Positions 34,857 to 43,410 of a stretch of DNA of 63,249 bases are shown here, one piece after another. The notes beneath the pieces are model-generated. The model searched no databases and was not told where the DNA came from. It saw only the letters and a list, made by a program, of their open reading frames with translations. Source of the stretch: an uncultured Clostridia bacterium (GTDB lineage: Bacteria > Bacillota > Clostridia > TANB77 > CAG-508); the NCBI GenBank assembly GCA_948739805.1, contig CAPYID010000008.1, forward strand, positions 1-63,249, read 5' to 3'. The first letter of the stretch is position 1; each line of letters opens with the position of its first letter. A program made the translations under genes and the position numbers.

Positions 34857-34977
34857 GTTGAAAAATAATTGTTCTCTGGCTAGGCACGTAAAGGTAATAT
34901 TCCATGAGGCGTACTATTGTACGTTGAATGGAAATTACCTGAGCAGTAACAACGCCAGAGGGCAATTATTTTCCAAC
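34857..34977. repeat. 121-base complex palindrome overlapping the exoA 3' end
   Basis: Outer arms GTTGAAAAATAATTG...CTGGC and GCCAG...CAATTATTTTCCAAC pair over 24 positions with few mismatches. Inside, GGTAAT-TTCCAT pairs with ATGGAA-TTACC, and CGTAC-TATT-GTACG closes the tip. It covers the last four exoA codons. There is no T-run, so it is not a typical terminator. A half-like copy of one outer arm (GGCAATTATTTTTCAACG) is at 60528-60545. Confidence 0.65.
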
Positions 34978-35721
34978 GGTAAGTCCTATGGGGCAATGAT
35001 CACTACCATATACATCACTATAAATTGTAGCTTCTTTTATGCTTTTTTCTATCGATTTTGAGGTTATAAAATAATCTATTCTCCAGCCTACATTTTTTTC
35101 CCTGGCATGAAACATATATGACCACCATGTATATGCTTCTTCTTTTTCTGGATATAAGTATCTAAAGGTGTCTATAAATCCTGAGTTTAGCAGTTCTGTC
35201 ATTTTTCCTCTTTCTTCGTTTGTAAATCCCGCATTTCCCACATTTGTTTTTGGATTTTTTAAGTCTATTTCTTGATGTGCAACATTTAAGTCTCCACATA
35301 GTATTACTGGTTTTTCCTTGTCTAATTTTATTAAGTATTTCCTAAATTCATCTTCCCATACCATTCTATATTCTAGTCTTTCTAGTTCTCTTTTTGCATT
35401 TGGCGTATAACAATTTACTAAGTAAAATTTTTCAAATTCTAGTGTTATTACTCTGCCTTCTTGATCATGCTCTTCTTTTCCTATTCCATATGTGACTTTT
35501 AATGGCTCTATTTTTGTAAATATTGCTGTTCCTGAGTATCCCTTTTTTACTGCACTATTCCAGTATTGTTTATAACCTTCAAAGTTAATTTCTGCTTGCC
35601 CTGGTTGCATTTTTGTTTCTTGTATACAAAATATGTCTGCATCTTCTTTTTCAAAGAATTCACTAAAGCCCTTTGTTATTGCAGCTCTTAATCCATTTAC
35701 ATTCCATGAGATTAATTTCAT
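34966..35721 (-). CDS. exoA: Exodeoxyribonuclease III / AP endonuclease
   Basis: A 251-residue member of the EEP nuclease family that cuts DNA at abasic sites and trims 3' ends in base-excision repair. Active-site motifs are ISWNVNGLRA, CIQETKM (metal Glu), NCYTPNA, CGDLNVAH and GSDHCPI. I start at the second ATG, since AAAGGA is too close to the first. The final codons lie in a long palindrome. The last residues (LTVGK) still look normal for the family. Confidence 0.95.
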   Translation of the reverse strand: MKLISWNVNGLRAAITKGFSEFFEKEDADIFCIQETKMQPGQAEINFEGYKQYWNSAVKKGYSGTAIFTKIEPLKVTYGIGKEEHDQEGRVITLEFEKFYLVNCYTPNAKRELERLEYRMVWEDEFRKYLIKLDKEKPVILCGDLNVAHQEIDLKNPKTNVGNAGFTNEERGKMTELLNSGFIDTFRYLYPEKEEAYTWWSYMFHAREKNVGWRIDYFITSKSIEKSIKEATIYSDVYGSDHCPIGLTVGK

Positions 35722-35741
35722 TAGCATTTTCCTTTCTTAAC

Positions 35742-35766
35742 GGGCGATTACTAATCGCCCCTACAT
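35742..35766 (-). repeat. Short palindromic element, CGCCCCTACAT type
   Basis: GGGCGATT-ACT-AATCGCCC then CTACAT, identical to the in-gene copy at 23675-23699. It lies 20 bases upstream of exoA. Confidence 0.8.
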
Positions 35767-35821
35767 TCTATGGTAATTTCGTTGAAGCATATTAATTGAT
35801 TTTTCTAATACTATAAATTAT

Positions 35822-35844
35822 GGGCACATTTAATGTGCCCCCTA
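35822..35844 (-). repeat. GGGCACAT palindrome after the yabE-like gene
   Basis: GGGCACAT-TTA-ATGTGCCC followed by CCTAC, the same family ending. It may also serve as a weak terminator for the gene ending at 35866. Confidence 0.55.
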
Positions 35845-35865
35845 CTCTCTAATATCTAATTTCTA

Positions 35866-36885
35866 TTATTTTACATATATATAGCATTCTAAGTTTCTTC
35901 TTCCAAATATTTCACATTCTCTATATGTGTCCATATATACATCTAGCTTGTTGTTTTTTATTGCTCCACCTCTGTCTTGTACTACGAACCATCCTCCATT
36001 TGGTTTGTTTGCAAAGTATGGTATATATATTACTGTTCCAACTGGATACGCTGAACCTGCTGCTACTGTGTACCAAGCTGATGCCCTTGCTCCTGATGAT
36101 GTTATTCCATATCCTGGTGATGATGGTGACTTTCCACATGTTGATGCTGTATATGCTGATGTATTTAGTGTTCTTACTTGTGGCTCAATTCCTTCTACTA
36201 CTTTCGCTAAATTTTTTGCGTTTTGTGCTGTTACTCCACTTACTCTATATGTGTTTGAACTTCTTGTTGATACTTCTAGCGTTTCTTTTAGTATTTCATT
36301 TACTGGTTGTGATACTATTTCACTGCTTATCTCAACTTTTTCTATTTCTATTTCATTTTTATATTTTGCTCTATATACTGTTTGCTTTTTTCCTGCTTTT
36401 CCTTTTTTCTGTACTTTATAGTTCTTAGATTTGTTGTTTGCATCAACTTCTTTTCCTTTTTCATCTACTGTTTTATAAGGTATTTCTTCTGTTTTTGTTA
36501 TTATCTTTTCTGTTATTGGTGAATAGTTTGATAATATTTGCTCTATTGATATTTTTTCACTTTCTTCTGCTAGAGTTGTTAGTTCCGTAGGCATATCAGA
36601 TGATGCTGTTATCGTTATACTTGAATCTCTACCTGAAATTTCTGAATCTAGCGAAGGAAATACACTTTCTGTTGGTAATACTATTATGTGATTTTCTTCT
36701 AGTATTTCTGATACTACTTTTTTTGTCGTGATTACTTCTATTTGGTAATTATCTGATAGTACGATTTTTACTGTATTTAGGTTTGCTGTAGTTGCTCTTA
36801 CTCCTACACCAAGCATAAATATTAGAGTAATGGTAATTAAAGCTATCTTTTTTATTGATAAAGATGCTTGTTCATTTTCTTTCAT
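35866..36885 (-). CDS. YabE-like cell-wall protein (DUF348, G5-like, 3D domain)
   Basis: A 339-residue exported protein. After one N-terminal membrane segment (about 12-30) come a DUF348 ubiquitin-like domain (about 38-80), a G5-like region (about 110-160, KIITKTEEIPYKTV), a basic KKGKAGKKQ linker, and a C-terminal 3D domain (about 240-338: LNTSAYTAS...VQDRGGAIKNNKLDVYM), named for its three aspartates. RpfB, Sps and YabE proteins with this layout are peptidoglycan-remodelling enzymes active in resuscitation or germination. AGGAGG lies 13 bases before the ATG. In many Bacillota the order is yabE-rnmV-rsmA; here rsmA lies upstream and rnmV is absent. Confidence 0.85.
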   Translation of the reverse strand: MKENEQASLSIKKIALITITLIFMLGVGVRATTANLNTVKIVLSDNYQIEVITTKKVVSEILEENHIIVLPTESVFPSLDSEISGRDSSITITASSDMPTELTTLAEESEKISIEQILSNYSPITEKIITKTEEIPYKTVDEKGKEVDANNKSKNYKVQKKGKAGKKQTVYRAKYKNEIEIEKVEISSEIVSQPVNEILKETLEVSTRSSNTYRVSGVTAQNAKNLAKVVEGIEPQVRTLNTSAYTASTCGKSPSSPGYGITSSGARASAWYTVAAGSAYPVGTVIYIPYFANKPNGGWFVVQDRGGAIKNNKLDVYMDTYRECEIFGRRNLECYIYVK

Positions 36886-37061
36886 ACGTCTATAATACCT
36901 CCTAAAATTTACATGTTGTGATTATACTATTAATTACCTGATTTGTCAAATTTTTTCGTTTTTCCTTTTTCCCTTGCATTTCTAGGGAAATAGCATTTTC
37001 TGATTTTTTGTATTAAAAATTTTGTCGAGTAATCTCGAAAATAATTTTAACAAACACAAAT

Positions 37062-37913
37062 TTATATATGGTTTGAAATATTCGCAAATTCTTGTATAGT
37101 TAATGCTTCTCCTCTGATTTTCTCACTTATCCCTAAACTGTCTAAAATATTTTTTATTTCCTCTTTACTTTTAAATATGTCACATTGTGATAATGCATTT
37201 ATTAGCGTTTTTCTTCTTTGCATAAATGCATATTTGATAATTTTAAATAATCTTTCTTCGTCTTTTACTTGTATTGGTGGCTCTTTTCTTATTTTTAGTT
37301 TTATTACTTCTGAGTCTACTTCTGGTGCTGGTATGAATGATGTATTTGGTACTTTTTGTACTTTTTCAGCTTCTGCATAATAATATATAGTATATGTTAT
37401 TGCTCCACTTTGTTTTCCTCCTGGGGTTTCACATAGCCTGTCTGCTACTTCTTTTTGTATCATTACAGTTATAGTTTCAATGTCACTTTTTTCTTCTAAT
37501 AGTTTCATTATTATTGGTGTTGTTATGTAGTATGGCAAATTCGCTACAATTTTTGCGTTTTTTATCCCAGTTTCCTTTTTTTCTTTTTCTATTATTTCAT
37601 TTAAATTTACTTTTAAAATGTCCTGATTTATTATTTCTATATTTTCATATAATGAAAATCTGTCTTTTAGTATTTTTATCATTCTTTCGTCTAGTTCTAC
37701 TACAATTACTTTCTTGGATTTTTTTAATAGTTCATTTGTTAAAGTTCCCAATCCTGGTCCAATTTCTATTACCAAGTCTTCATTAGTAATGTTAGCACTT
37801 TCTATTATTTTTGATACTACTTCATCGTCTATTAAAAAGTTCTGCCCTAGTGATTTGTTCGCATTTATCCCATATTTCTTTATTATGAATTTTGTTTCTT
37901 CATATATGTTCAT
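37062..37913 (-). CDS. rsmA: 16S rRNA dimethyladenosine transferase
   Basis: A 283-residue RsmA/KsgA enzyme that dimethylates two adjacent adenines in the 3' terminal hairpin of 16S rRNA, using S-adenosylmethionine, late in small-subunit assembly. Motifs: SLGQNFLID at the N-terminus, the SAM site VIEIGPGLGTLT, VVELDERM, and the catalytic NLPYYITTPI. The C-terminal helical domain is complete (RRKTLINALS). GGGAGG precedes the start. It is probably transcribed with the yabE-like gene that follows. Confidence 0.96.
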   Translation of the reverse strand: MNIYEETKFIIKKYGINANKSLGQNFLIDDEVVSKIIESANITNEDLVIEIGPGLGTLTNELLKKSKKVIVVELDERMIKILKDRFSLYENIEIINQDILKVNLNEIIEKEKKETGIKNAKIVANLPYYITTPIIMKLLEEKSDIETITVMIQKEVADRLCETPGGKQSGAITYTIYYYAEAEKVQKVPNTSFIPAPEVDSEVIKLKIRKEPPIQVKDEERLFKIIKYAFMQRRKTLINALSQCDIFKSKEEIKNILDSLGISEKIRGEALTIQEFANISNHI

Positions 37914-37950
37914 GCTCTTTATCCTCCCTAGATAAAATTTTTACATCATT

Positions 37951-37976
37951 GCGGATGTGCAATGCACGCCCCTACA
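37951..37976 (-). repeat. Short palindromic element, CGCCCCTACA type
   Basis: GCGGATGTGCAATGCACGCCCCTACA: GTGCA/TGCAC stem with the family 3' end, between the TrmH-type gene and rsmA. Confidence 0.7.
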
Positions 37977-38023
37977 ACGCTTATATCCAATATTATATAT
38001 GAAAATCTAATATGTTATTAATT

Positions 38024-38815
38024 TTATTTTTTTATTTTTCTTCTTACATATTCATATGCAATAATACTAGCAGATACAGCAGCATTCAAACTTTCTGTTT
38101 TGCCTAACATTGGTATTTTGGCTTTCTGGTTTGCTATGTTTTGTATTCCTTTTGATACTCCGTTTGCTTCGTTTCCTATTACTATTATTTTTTTGCTAAA
38201 GTCTATGTCATAGATTGAGTTTTCTGTGTCTAATGTTGTTGCTAGTATTTCATATTCGTGCTTTGTTATGTTTTTTATTGTCCTTATTATGTCTTGCGAT
38301 TCTATTACTTTTACTCTGAATATCGCTCCCATTGTTGAACGGACTACTTTTGGGTTGTATGCGTCTACTGTGTCTTTCGATATTATTATTTGCGTTAGCC
38401 CTACACTGTCTATTGTCCTTATTATTGTTCCTAGGTTCCCTGGGTCTTGTATTCCATCTAATACAAATATTATGTCTTCATTATAGTTTATTTTGTCTTC
38501 TGTGTTTTGTATTTCTATTACTGCTAATATTCCTTGGGGATTTTTTACGTCTGTTAGCCCTAAAAATACTTTTTCTGATACATATATACAGTTATATTTT
38601 GCAATTTGATATAATAATTTTTGCTCTATACATTGCTCTTTCATGCATTCTTCACAAACAATTACCATTTGTATTTTCATGTTTTCTTCTATTGCTTCTT
38701 CTATTAGTTTTATGCCTTCTATTATAAATTGTTTTTTGTTTTCTCTGTATTTTTTGTCTTTTAGCTTTTTTACGTTTTTTATGATTTCATTGTCTTTGCT
38801 TGTGATTACTTGCAT
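38024..38815 (-). CDS. TrmH/SpoU-family RNA 2'-O-methyltransferase
   Basis: A 263-residue SPOUT methyltransferase. An N-terminal substrate-binding domain (about 1-100, L30e-like) precedes the knotted catalytic domain with motif 1 GIQDPGNLGTIIRT, motif 2 IIVIGNEANGVSK and motif 3 IPMLGKTESLNAAVSASI. These enzymes methylate ribose in rRNA or tRNA. The exact target (23S rRNA as in RlmB/YsgA, or tRNA) is not decided by the sequence. AAAGGAGG is 9 bases before the ATG. Confidence 0.92.
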   Translation of the reverse strand: MQVITSKDNEIIKNVKKLKDKKYRENKKQFIIEGIKLIEEAIEENMKIQMVIVCEECMKEQCIEQKLLYQIAKYNCIYVSEKVFLGLTDVKNPQGILAVIEIQNTEDKINYNEDIIFVLDGIQDPGNLGTIIRTIDSVGLTQIIISKDTVDAYNPKVVRSTMGAIFRVKVIESQDIIRTIKNITKHEYEILATTLDTENSIYDIDFSKKIIVIGNEANGVSKGIQNIANQKAKIPMLGKTESLNAAVSASIIAYEYVRRKIKK

Positions 38816-38860
38816 TTTGTATATCCTCCTTTTATTTTACATTGTATAATTTTTTATCAA

Positions 38861-38982
38861 TGGACGCCCACCGCCAGTAAAATTCGCTTTGCGAATTTTC
38901 CATGACTCATTCGCGAAAGTATAAAAATAATAAAATAAATTTTCTTATTTTTATATTTTCTCTCATTTCGTCCGCCCCTACA
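38861..38982. repeat. Composite palindromic element filling the mfd-trmH-type gap
   Basis: The ends GGACG (38861) and CGTCCGCCCCTACAT form short inverted repeats of the CCCCTACAT family. Nested inside are AAAATTCGC-TTT-GCGAATTTT (38879-38899) and an AT-rich hairpin (38921-38953). It abuts the mfd stop codon at 38983. Confidence 0.6.
38921..38953 (-). terminator. Possible terminator after mfd
   Basis: ATAAAAATAA and TTATTTTTAT arms with A/T-rich inner pairing, about 30 bases beyond the mfd stop on the minus strand. The stem is weak because it has no G-C pairs. Confidence 0.4.
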
Positions 38983-41900
38983 TTATTTTTCAATGATTTG
39001 CAAAAATTGTTTTGTTTCTTTTATAATATCGTTTTCATTTTTCATATTGTATGTTATATAGGGATTTACCCCTGATGAAAATTTTATTCTGTCTTTATAT
39101 TGCTCTACTAATTTGGGCACTGATTCCATATTAAATTTTTTTGGTTCAAGGTTAAATATTGCCTTATTTCCTTTTTGCATTATTTTTATAATATTTACTT
39201 TTCTGGCTAATTGCTTAATCCTAGTTATCTCTAATAGATTTTCAACTTCACTTGGCATGTTTCCAAACCTGTCTGTTATTTCGTCTATGATGTTTTCTAT
39301 ATCTTTTTCGTTTTTACATAGTGCAATGTCTTGATATATCTCGATTTTTTGACTTCCATTTTGTATATATTTATCTGGTATAAAACTGGATATGTTTAAA
39401 TCAATTTGAACTTCTATATTTTCTTCTACTTGTATTCCTTGCATTTCTTTTACTACTTCGTCTAATAGTTTACAGTACATATCATATCCAACTTCTCCCA
39501 TATGACCATGTTGTACCTCTCCTAGCATACTTCCCGCTCCTCGAATTTCTAAGTCCCTCATTGCAATTTTGAATCCTGAACCAAATTCAGTAAAGTCTTT
39601 TATTGCCATAAGCCTTTTTTCTGCTATTTCTGGTAATAGTTTATCCCTTTTATATGTAATATATGCATATGCTTCTTTGTCACTTCTTCCAACTCTTCCT
39701 CTTATTTGATATAATTGTGCTAGTCCAAGTCTATCAGCATTTTCTACTATTATCGTATTTGCATTTGGTATATCAATTCCTGATTCTAATATTGTTGTAC
39801 ATACTATTACATTCGATGCTCCCAATATAAAATCTCTCATTATATTTTCTATTTCTTCTCCACTCATTCTTCCATGCGCAAATACTACTTGTGCTTCTGG
39901 TACTAAGTTTTGAATTTCCACTGCTTTTTTTTCTATTCCTTCCACATTATTGTATAAGTAAAATACTTGACCATTTCTTTCTAGTTCTTTTGTTATTGCC
40001 TCTTTTACTACTTCTGCATCATATTCTAATACATAAGTTTGTACTGGTTTTCTGTCTTGTGGTGGTTCGTATATGACAGACATATCACGTACTCCAACTA
40101 TTGACATATGGAGAGTTCTAGGTATTGGGGTAGCCGTCATTGTAAGTACGTCTACATTTGTTTTATATTCTTTTATCTTTTCTTTGTGCTTTACTCCAAA
40201 TCTGTGTTCTTCATCTATTACTAATAGCCCTAAATCTTTGAATTCTATGTCTTTACTTAATAGTCTATGTGTTCCTATTACTATGTCTAATTCTCCTAGC
40301 TTTAACTTTTTTATGGTTTCTTTTTGTTGTTTTGCACTTCTAAAACGGTTTAATAGTTCTATTTTTATTGGATATCCTTTCATTCTTTCTTTGAAGGTTT
40401 CGTATTGCTGGTTTGCAAGAATTGTTGTTGGTGCAAGATATGCTACTTGTTTTGAGTCCATACATGCTTTAAATGCTGCTCTAAGTGCTACTTCTGTTTT
40501 TCCATATCCAACATCTCCACATAAAAGTCTGTCCATTGGTTTTTGCATTTCCATGTCTTTTTTTACTTCTGCTATACATCTTAGTTGATCTTCTGTTTCT
40601 TTGAATGGGAAATCATCTTCAAATTGCTTTTGCCAAGGTGTATCTTTGGAAAATGCATATCCTTTTGATTTTTCTCTCTTTGCATATAGTTCTATTAAAT
40701 TCCTTGCTACTTCTTGTAAGTTTGATTTTACTTTTGCTTTTGTTTTTGCCCATTCTTGACTTCCCAACCTATTTAGATTCGGTATGTCATTTTCTCCACC
40801 TATATATTTTCTTATACTGTCTAGTCCATCTGTTGGTATATATAAAATGTCATCATCTTTATATCTTATCTTTATATAGTCTTTTGTTATTCCATCTGTT
40901 TTTATAGTGTTTACACCTATGAATTGTCCTATACCATTTGTCCTATGAACTATATAATCTCCAATTTTTAAGTCTGAGAATATTACGGTTTCGCCTTCTC
41001 TGAATTCTTTACTTAGTCTCCTTGCTTTTTGCTTTACATAACTTTTTTTGTTTTCTTCATTTATTTGTTCACTAAAGATTTCATCTATATCTTTTAGTTC
41101 ATTATATATAAATGTAAAGGTATTTTCCTTTTCTTGTGTAATGTCTTGCTTTTCTAAATATATTTTGTTGAATTTGTCTATTGATTGAATTATAGTGTCA
41201 TATCCATACATGTTTTCTAATATGTATGGTATGTTCTTTTGTTTTTCAATTAAGTCTTTTATTATTAGTTTATTGTCTTTCGTTATTGATTCTATTCTTA
41301 ACTTTATTCTACTAATTTCATCTATAAATATCATGTAATTATCATTTAAGTATTCCAATATATTTCCTGTTAATTCTCCTATTTCTTCATTTGCTGGGTA
41401 TATTTCTATTTGCTGTAAATTTTCTGTAGATCTTTGACTTGATATATCAAAATTCCTTATAGAGTCTACTTCATCTCCCCAAAGTTCTATTCTTACTCCT
41501 TCTGTTTCAGATAATGATATATCTATTATATCTCCTCTAATACTGAATTGTCCTCTTCCTTCAATTAGGTCTCTTCTTTCATATCCCAAGTTTACTAATT
41601 TTTCTTTTATTCCTTCTAGTTTATATGTTTTTGAAATTTGAAATTTTATAATATTTTTGTATAAATTTTCTTTACAGATTATTGGTTGCATTATTGCTTC
41701 TATTGGTAGTATTACAATTTCTGCTTCTTTTCTATACATTTTATTGATAGTTTCTATTCTTTCGTATAATATGTCTTTACTTTGTGCTTCTATCTCATAT
41801 GTCGTTATTTCTTTTCTGGGAAATAATACTGCATTTTTACTAAAGTATTTACAGTATTTTAGTAATTCCTTTGCTTCTATTTCATTATATGTAATTATAC

Positions 41901-42060
41901 ATATTGGTCTTTTTATGAATTTTAAAGTTGTTCCTACAATGTATGATTTTGACATGTCAGTTAAGCCCAATAAATATATTGGACTAATTTCATTTTGAGC
42001 TTGTTTAATGTATGTGTTAAACTGCTCATTGTTTAATAGTTTTTCAGTTATATTTTTCAC
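38983..42060 (-). CDS. mfd: Transcription-repair coupling factor
   Basis: A 1025-residue Mfd, somewhat shorter than the 1150-1180 of Bacillus, mainly in the N-terminal part. It removes stalled RNA polymerase at DNA lesions and recruits UvrA. Domains: N-terminal UvrB-like region (1-300), CarD-type polymerase-interacting domain (IGDYIVHRTNGIGQFIG, about 365-430), helicase core with Walker A LLCGDVGYGKTEVA and DEEH box VIDEEHRFGV, the helicase motif QIRGRVGRSDK, and the C-terminal TRCF domain. The start codon is GTG with AAGGAAGG upstream. Confidence 0.96.
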   Translation of the reverse strand: MKNITEKLLNNEQFNTYIKQAQNEISPIYLLGLTDMSKSYIVGTTLKFIKRPICIITYNEIEAKELLKYCKYFSKNAVLFPRKEITTYEIEAQSKDILYERIETINKMYRKEAEIVILPIEAIMQPIICKENLYKNIIKFQISKTYKLEGIKEKLVNLGYERRDLIEGRGQFSIRGDIIDISLSETEGVRIELWGDEVDSIRNFDISSQRSTENLQQIEIYPANEEIGELTGNILEYLNDNYMIFIDEISRIKLRIESITKDNKLIIKDLIEKQKNIPYILENMYGYDTIIQSIDKFNKIYLEKQDITQEKENTFTFIYNELKDIDEIFSEQINEENKKSYVKQKARRLSKEFREGETVIFSDLKIGDYIVHRTNGIGQFIGVNTIKTDGITKDYIKIRYKDDDILYIPTDGLDSIRKYIGGENDIPNLNRLGSQEWAKTKAKVKSNLQEVARNLIELYAKREKSKGYAFSKDTPWQKQFEDDFPFKETEDQLRCIAEVKKDMEMQKPMDRLLCGDVGYGKTEVALRAAFKACMDSKQVAYLAPTTILANQQYETFKERMKGYPIKIELLNRFRSAKQQKETIKKLKLGELDIVIGTHRLLSKDIEFKDLGLLVIDEEHRFGVKHKEKIKEYKTNVDVLTMTATPIPRTLHMSIVGVRDMSVIYEPPQDRKPVQTYVLEYDAEVVKEAITKELERNGQVFYLYNNVEGIEKKAVEIQNLVPEAQVVFAHGRMSGEEIENIMRDFILGASNVIVCTTILESGIDIPNANTIIVENADRLGLAQLYQIRGRVGRSDKEAYAYITYKRDKLLPEIAEKRLMAIKDFTEFGSGFKIAMRDLEIRGAGSMLGEVQHGHMGEVGYDMYCKLLDEVVKEMQGIQVEENIEVQIDLNISSFIPDKYIQNGSQKIEIYQDIALCKNEKDIENIIDEITDRFGNMPSEVENLLEITRIKQLARKVNIIKIMQKGNKAIFNLEPKKFNMESVPKLVEQYKDRIKFSSGVNPYITYNMKNENDIIKETKQFLQIIEK

Positions 42061-42185
42061 TTTGTTCCATTCCTTCCTTAAGGCTTAATTTTACGTATTC
42101 TTTTTTACTTTTTTCCTTAGGAAATAATATAATAATTATATAATACATTTACTTAGAAATCAATAGTTTTTGCACTATTATAATT

Positions 42186-42220
42186 ATCCCCACAAATAGC
42201 TACCAGCTCTTTGTGGGGAT
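42186..42220 (-). terminator. Hairpin after the 87-codon gene
   Basis: ATCCCCACAAA pairs perfectly with TTTGTGGGGAT around a 13-base loop, 16 bases beyond the small gene's stop. No real T-run follows on the minus strand (AATTATAATAG). Confidence 0.5.
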
Positions 42221-42235
42221 ACCATTGAAAAAGTT

Positions 42236-42499
42236 CTACATTGTAAAGGCTACTAAAATCTCCTTTTTGTCGATCAGATTCGATGTGTCAATTATAAATT
42301 TCAATTGAACATAAGTATCAAAAAATATTTCTAATGCTAATTGACATAGCATTCTTATGTCCATATTTTCATAATAGACCTCTCTCTTGTATTTAATGGT
42401 CCCTATTACATATCCTTTGTCTTTTGCCTCGTTAATTAAGTCATTAACCAAGCTATTATCCGCTTGTTGAATAATATCCTGTATTTTTACATCTATCAT
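42236..42499 (-). CDS. Unknown 87-residue protein
   Basis: I do not recognise the family. It starts MIDVKIQDIIQQADNSL with an excellent Shine-Dalgarno (AAAGGAGG) 6 bases upstream, and a promoter candidate is near 42545-42575 (TTGAAC, 17 bases, TAAGAT). A hairpin terminator follows, so it looks like a complete single-gene unit. The protein is soluble, slightly acidic and mixed helix/strand, with no cysteine pairs, signal or membrane segment. Confidence 0.55.
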   Translation of the reverse strand: MIDVKIQDIIQQADNSLVNDLINEAKDKGYVIGTIKYKREVYYENMDIRMLCQLALEIFFDTYVQLKFIIDTSNLIDKKEILVAFTM

Positions 42500-42725
42500 A
42501 AGAACCTCCTTTAATTACAATCGATTTCAACCACTACATTATATATCTTACCACAAAAAATGGAAATGTTCAATGCTTTGTCGAACGTTTTTGCCAAAAT
42601 TGCAATGATAATAGATCGTGTATTTATCTTTTTTTACTCCTTTTCATATTTATGATATCTTTTATTAGAATTTTCTATAATCTCATATTTCTCAAATACA
42701 TCTACCTCTTTATTAAATGATTGCT

Positions 42726-43091
42726 CTATTGTACTACTACAGTGTTTATTTTTGTTATTTCTCCTCCTAGTATCTTGATTTCTAATGTGTTGCTATATGA
42801 TGATATATAATAGTATTTTTCTTCTTTTCTTACTATTTCTACTACTTCTAGTTCGTTCTTTTCTATTTTCTCTCCTAGCCTTTTGAATTGCTTTACTGCT
42901 ATTTCTCTTGCTTCATCTTCTGTTATTTCTTCGTTTTCTTGTTTGTTTGTAGATATTATTTTTACTCCATCTACTGTTTTTTCTTTTGGTTTGAATATTA
43001 ATATTAGTGTGATTATTAGTAATATTGCAATTATTATTCCTATTATGAGTGCTTCTCTGTGCCCTTTTATCCATTCTATTATTTTTGACAT
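42726..43091 (-). CDS. Small membrane protein with PepSY-like C-terminal domain
   Basis: 121 residues from the ATG preceded by AAAGGGAG. One membrane segment (about 12-35, LIIGIIIAILLIITLIL) follows the basic, cytoplasmic N-terminus. The outer part starts ITEDEAREIAVKQF and continues with strands ending ILGGEITKINTVVV, which resembles a PepSY fold. PepSY domains often restrain proteases, but the match is weak, and I would not assign a function. It stands alone between two intergenic gaps. Confidence 0.5.
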   Translation of the reverse strand: MSKIIEWIKGHREALIIGIIIAILLIITLILIFKPKEKTVDGVKIISTNKQENEEITEDEAREIAVKQFKRLGEKIEKNELEVVEIVRKEEKYYYISSYSNTLEIKILGGEITKINTVVVQ

Positions 43092-43261
43092 TTTCTTTTC
43101 TCTCCCTTTCATTTTCTTGTGTTCTTCTATTATATATTATCATCTATTTTTGCTTTTGTAAATATGATTTTTCTGGGAATTCATGGTAATTTCATCATTT
43201 ATTACAGAATTGTAATATATTCATAACAATTACAAATGTTATAATTTCTTCCTATTTCAAC

Positions 43262-43287
43262 GGGCAGATACAGGGCCTGCCCCTACA
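43262..43287 (-). repeat. Short palindromic element, GCCCCTACA type
   Basis: GGGCAG-ATACAGGG-CTGCCC then CTACA, preceded by AAC as in the other intergenic copies. Confidence 0.65.
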
Positions 43288-43346
43288 ATAAAATGTGATT
43301 AATATAAATGTCTAAATTCTATTATTTTGTTTATTTTTCCACACTG

Positions 43347-43383
43347 AAATTAGACCCTATATGGGGATTATGGGGTCTAATTT
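43347..43383 (-). terminator. Terminator after the Big_3 surface protein gene
   Basis: AAATTAGACCC and GGGTCTAATTT form an 11-bp stem. T-rich sequence follows on the plus strand, and only TTTC follows on the minus, so it may work in both directions with unequal strength. Confidence 0.6.
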
Positions 43384-43410
43384 TTATTTTAATTTGATTT
43401 TATTAGATTG

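Larger units (their letters stand above)
34632..34965. other. Intergenic region between DUF4143 copy 2 and exoA
   Basis: No protein gene is present. It holds the DUF4143 promoter, the 23-bp repeat array and most of a 121-base complex palindrome that ends inside exoA. Confidence 0.75.
43092..43410. other. Intergenic region before the PepSY-like gene
   Basis: No gene is seen. It has one palindromic element (43262-43287) and the terminator of the Big_3 gene (43347-43383). Confidence 0.6.
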
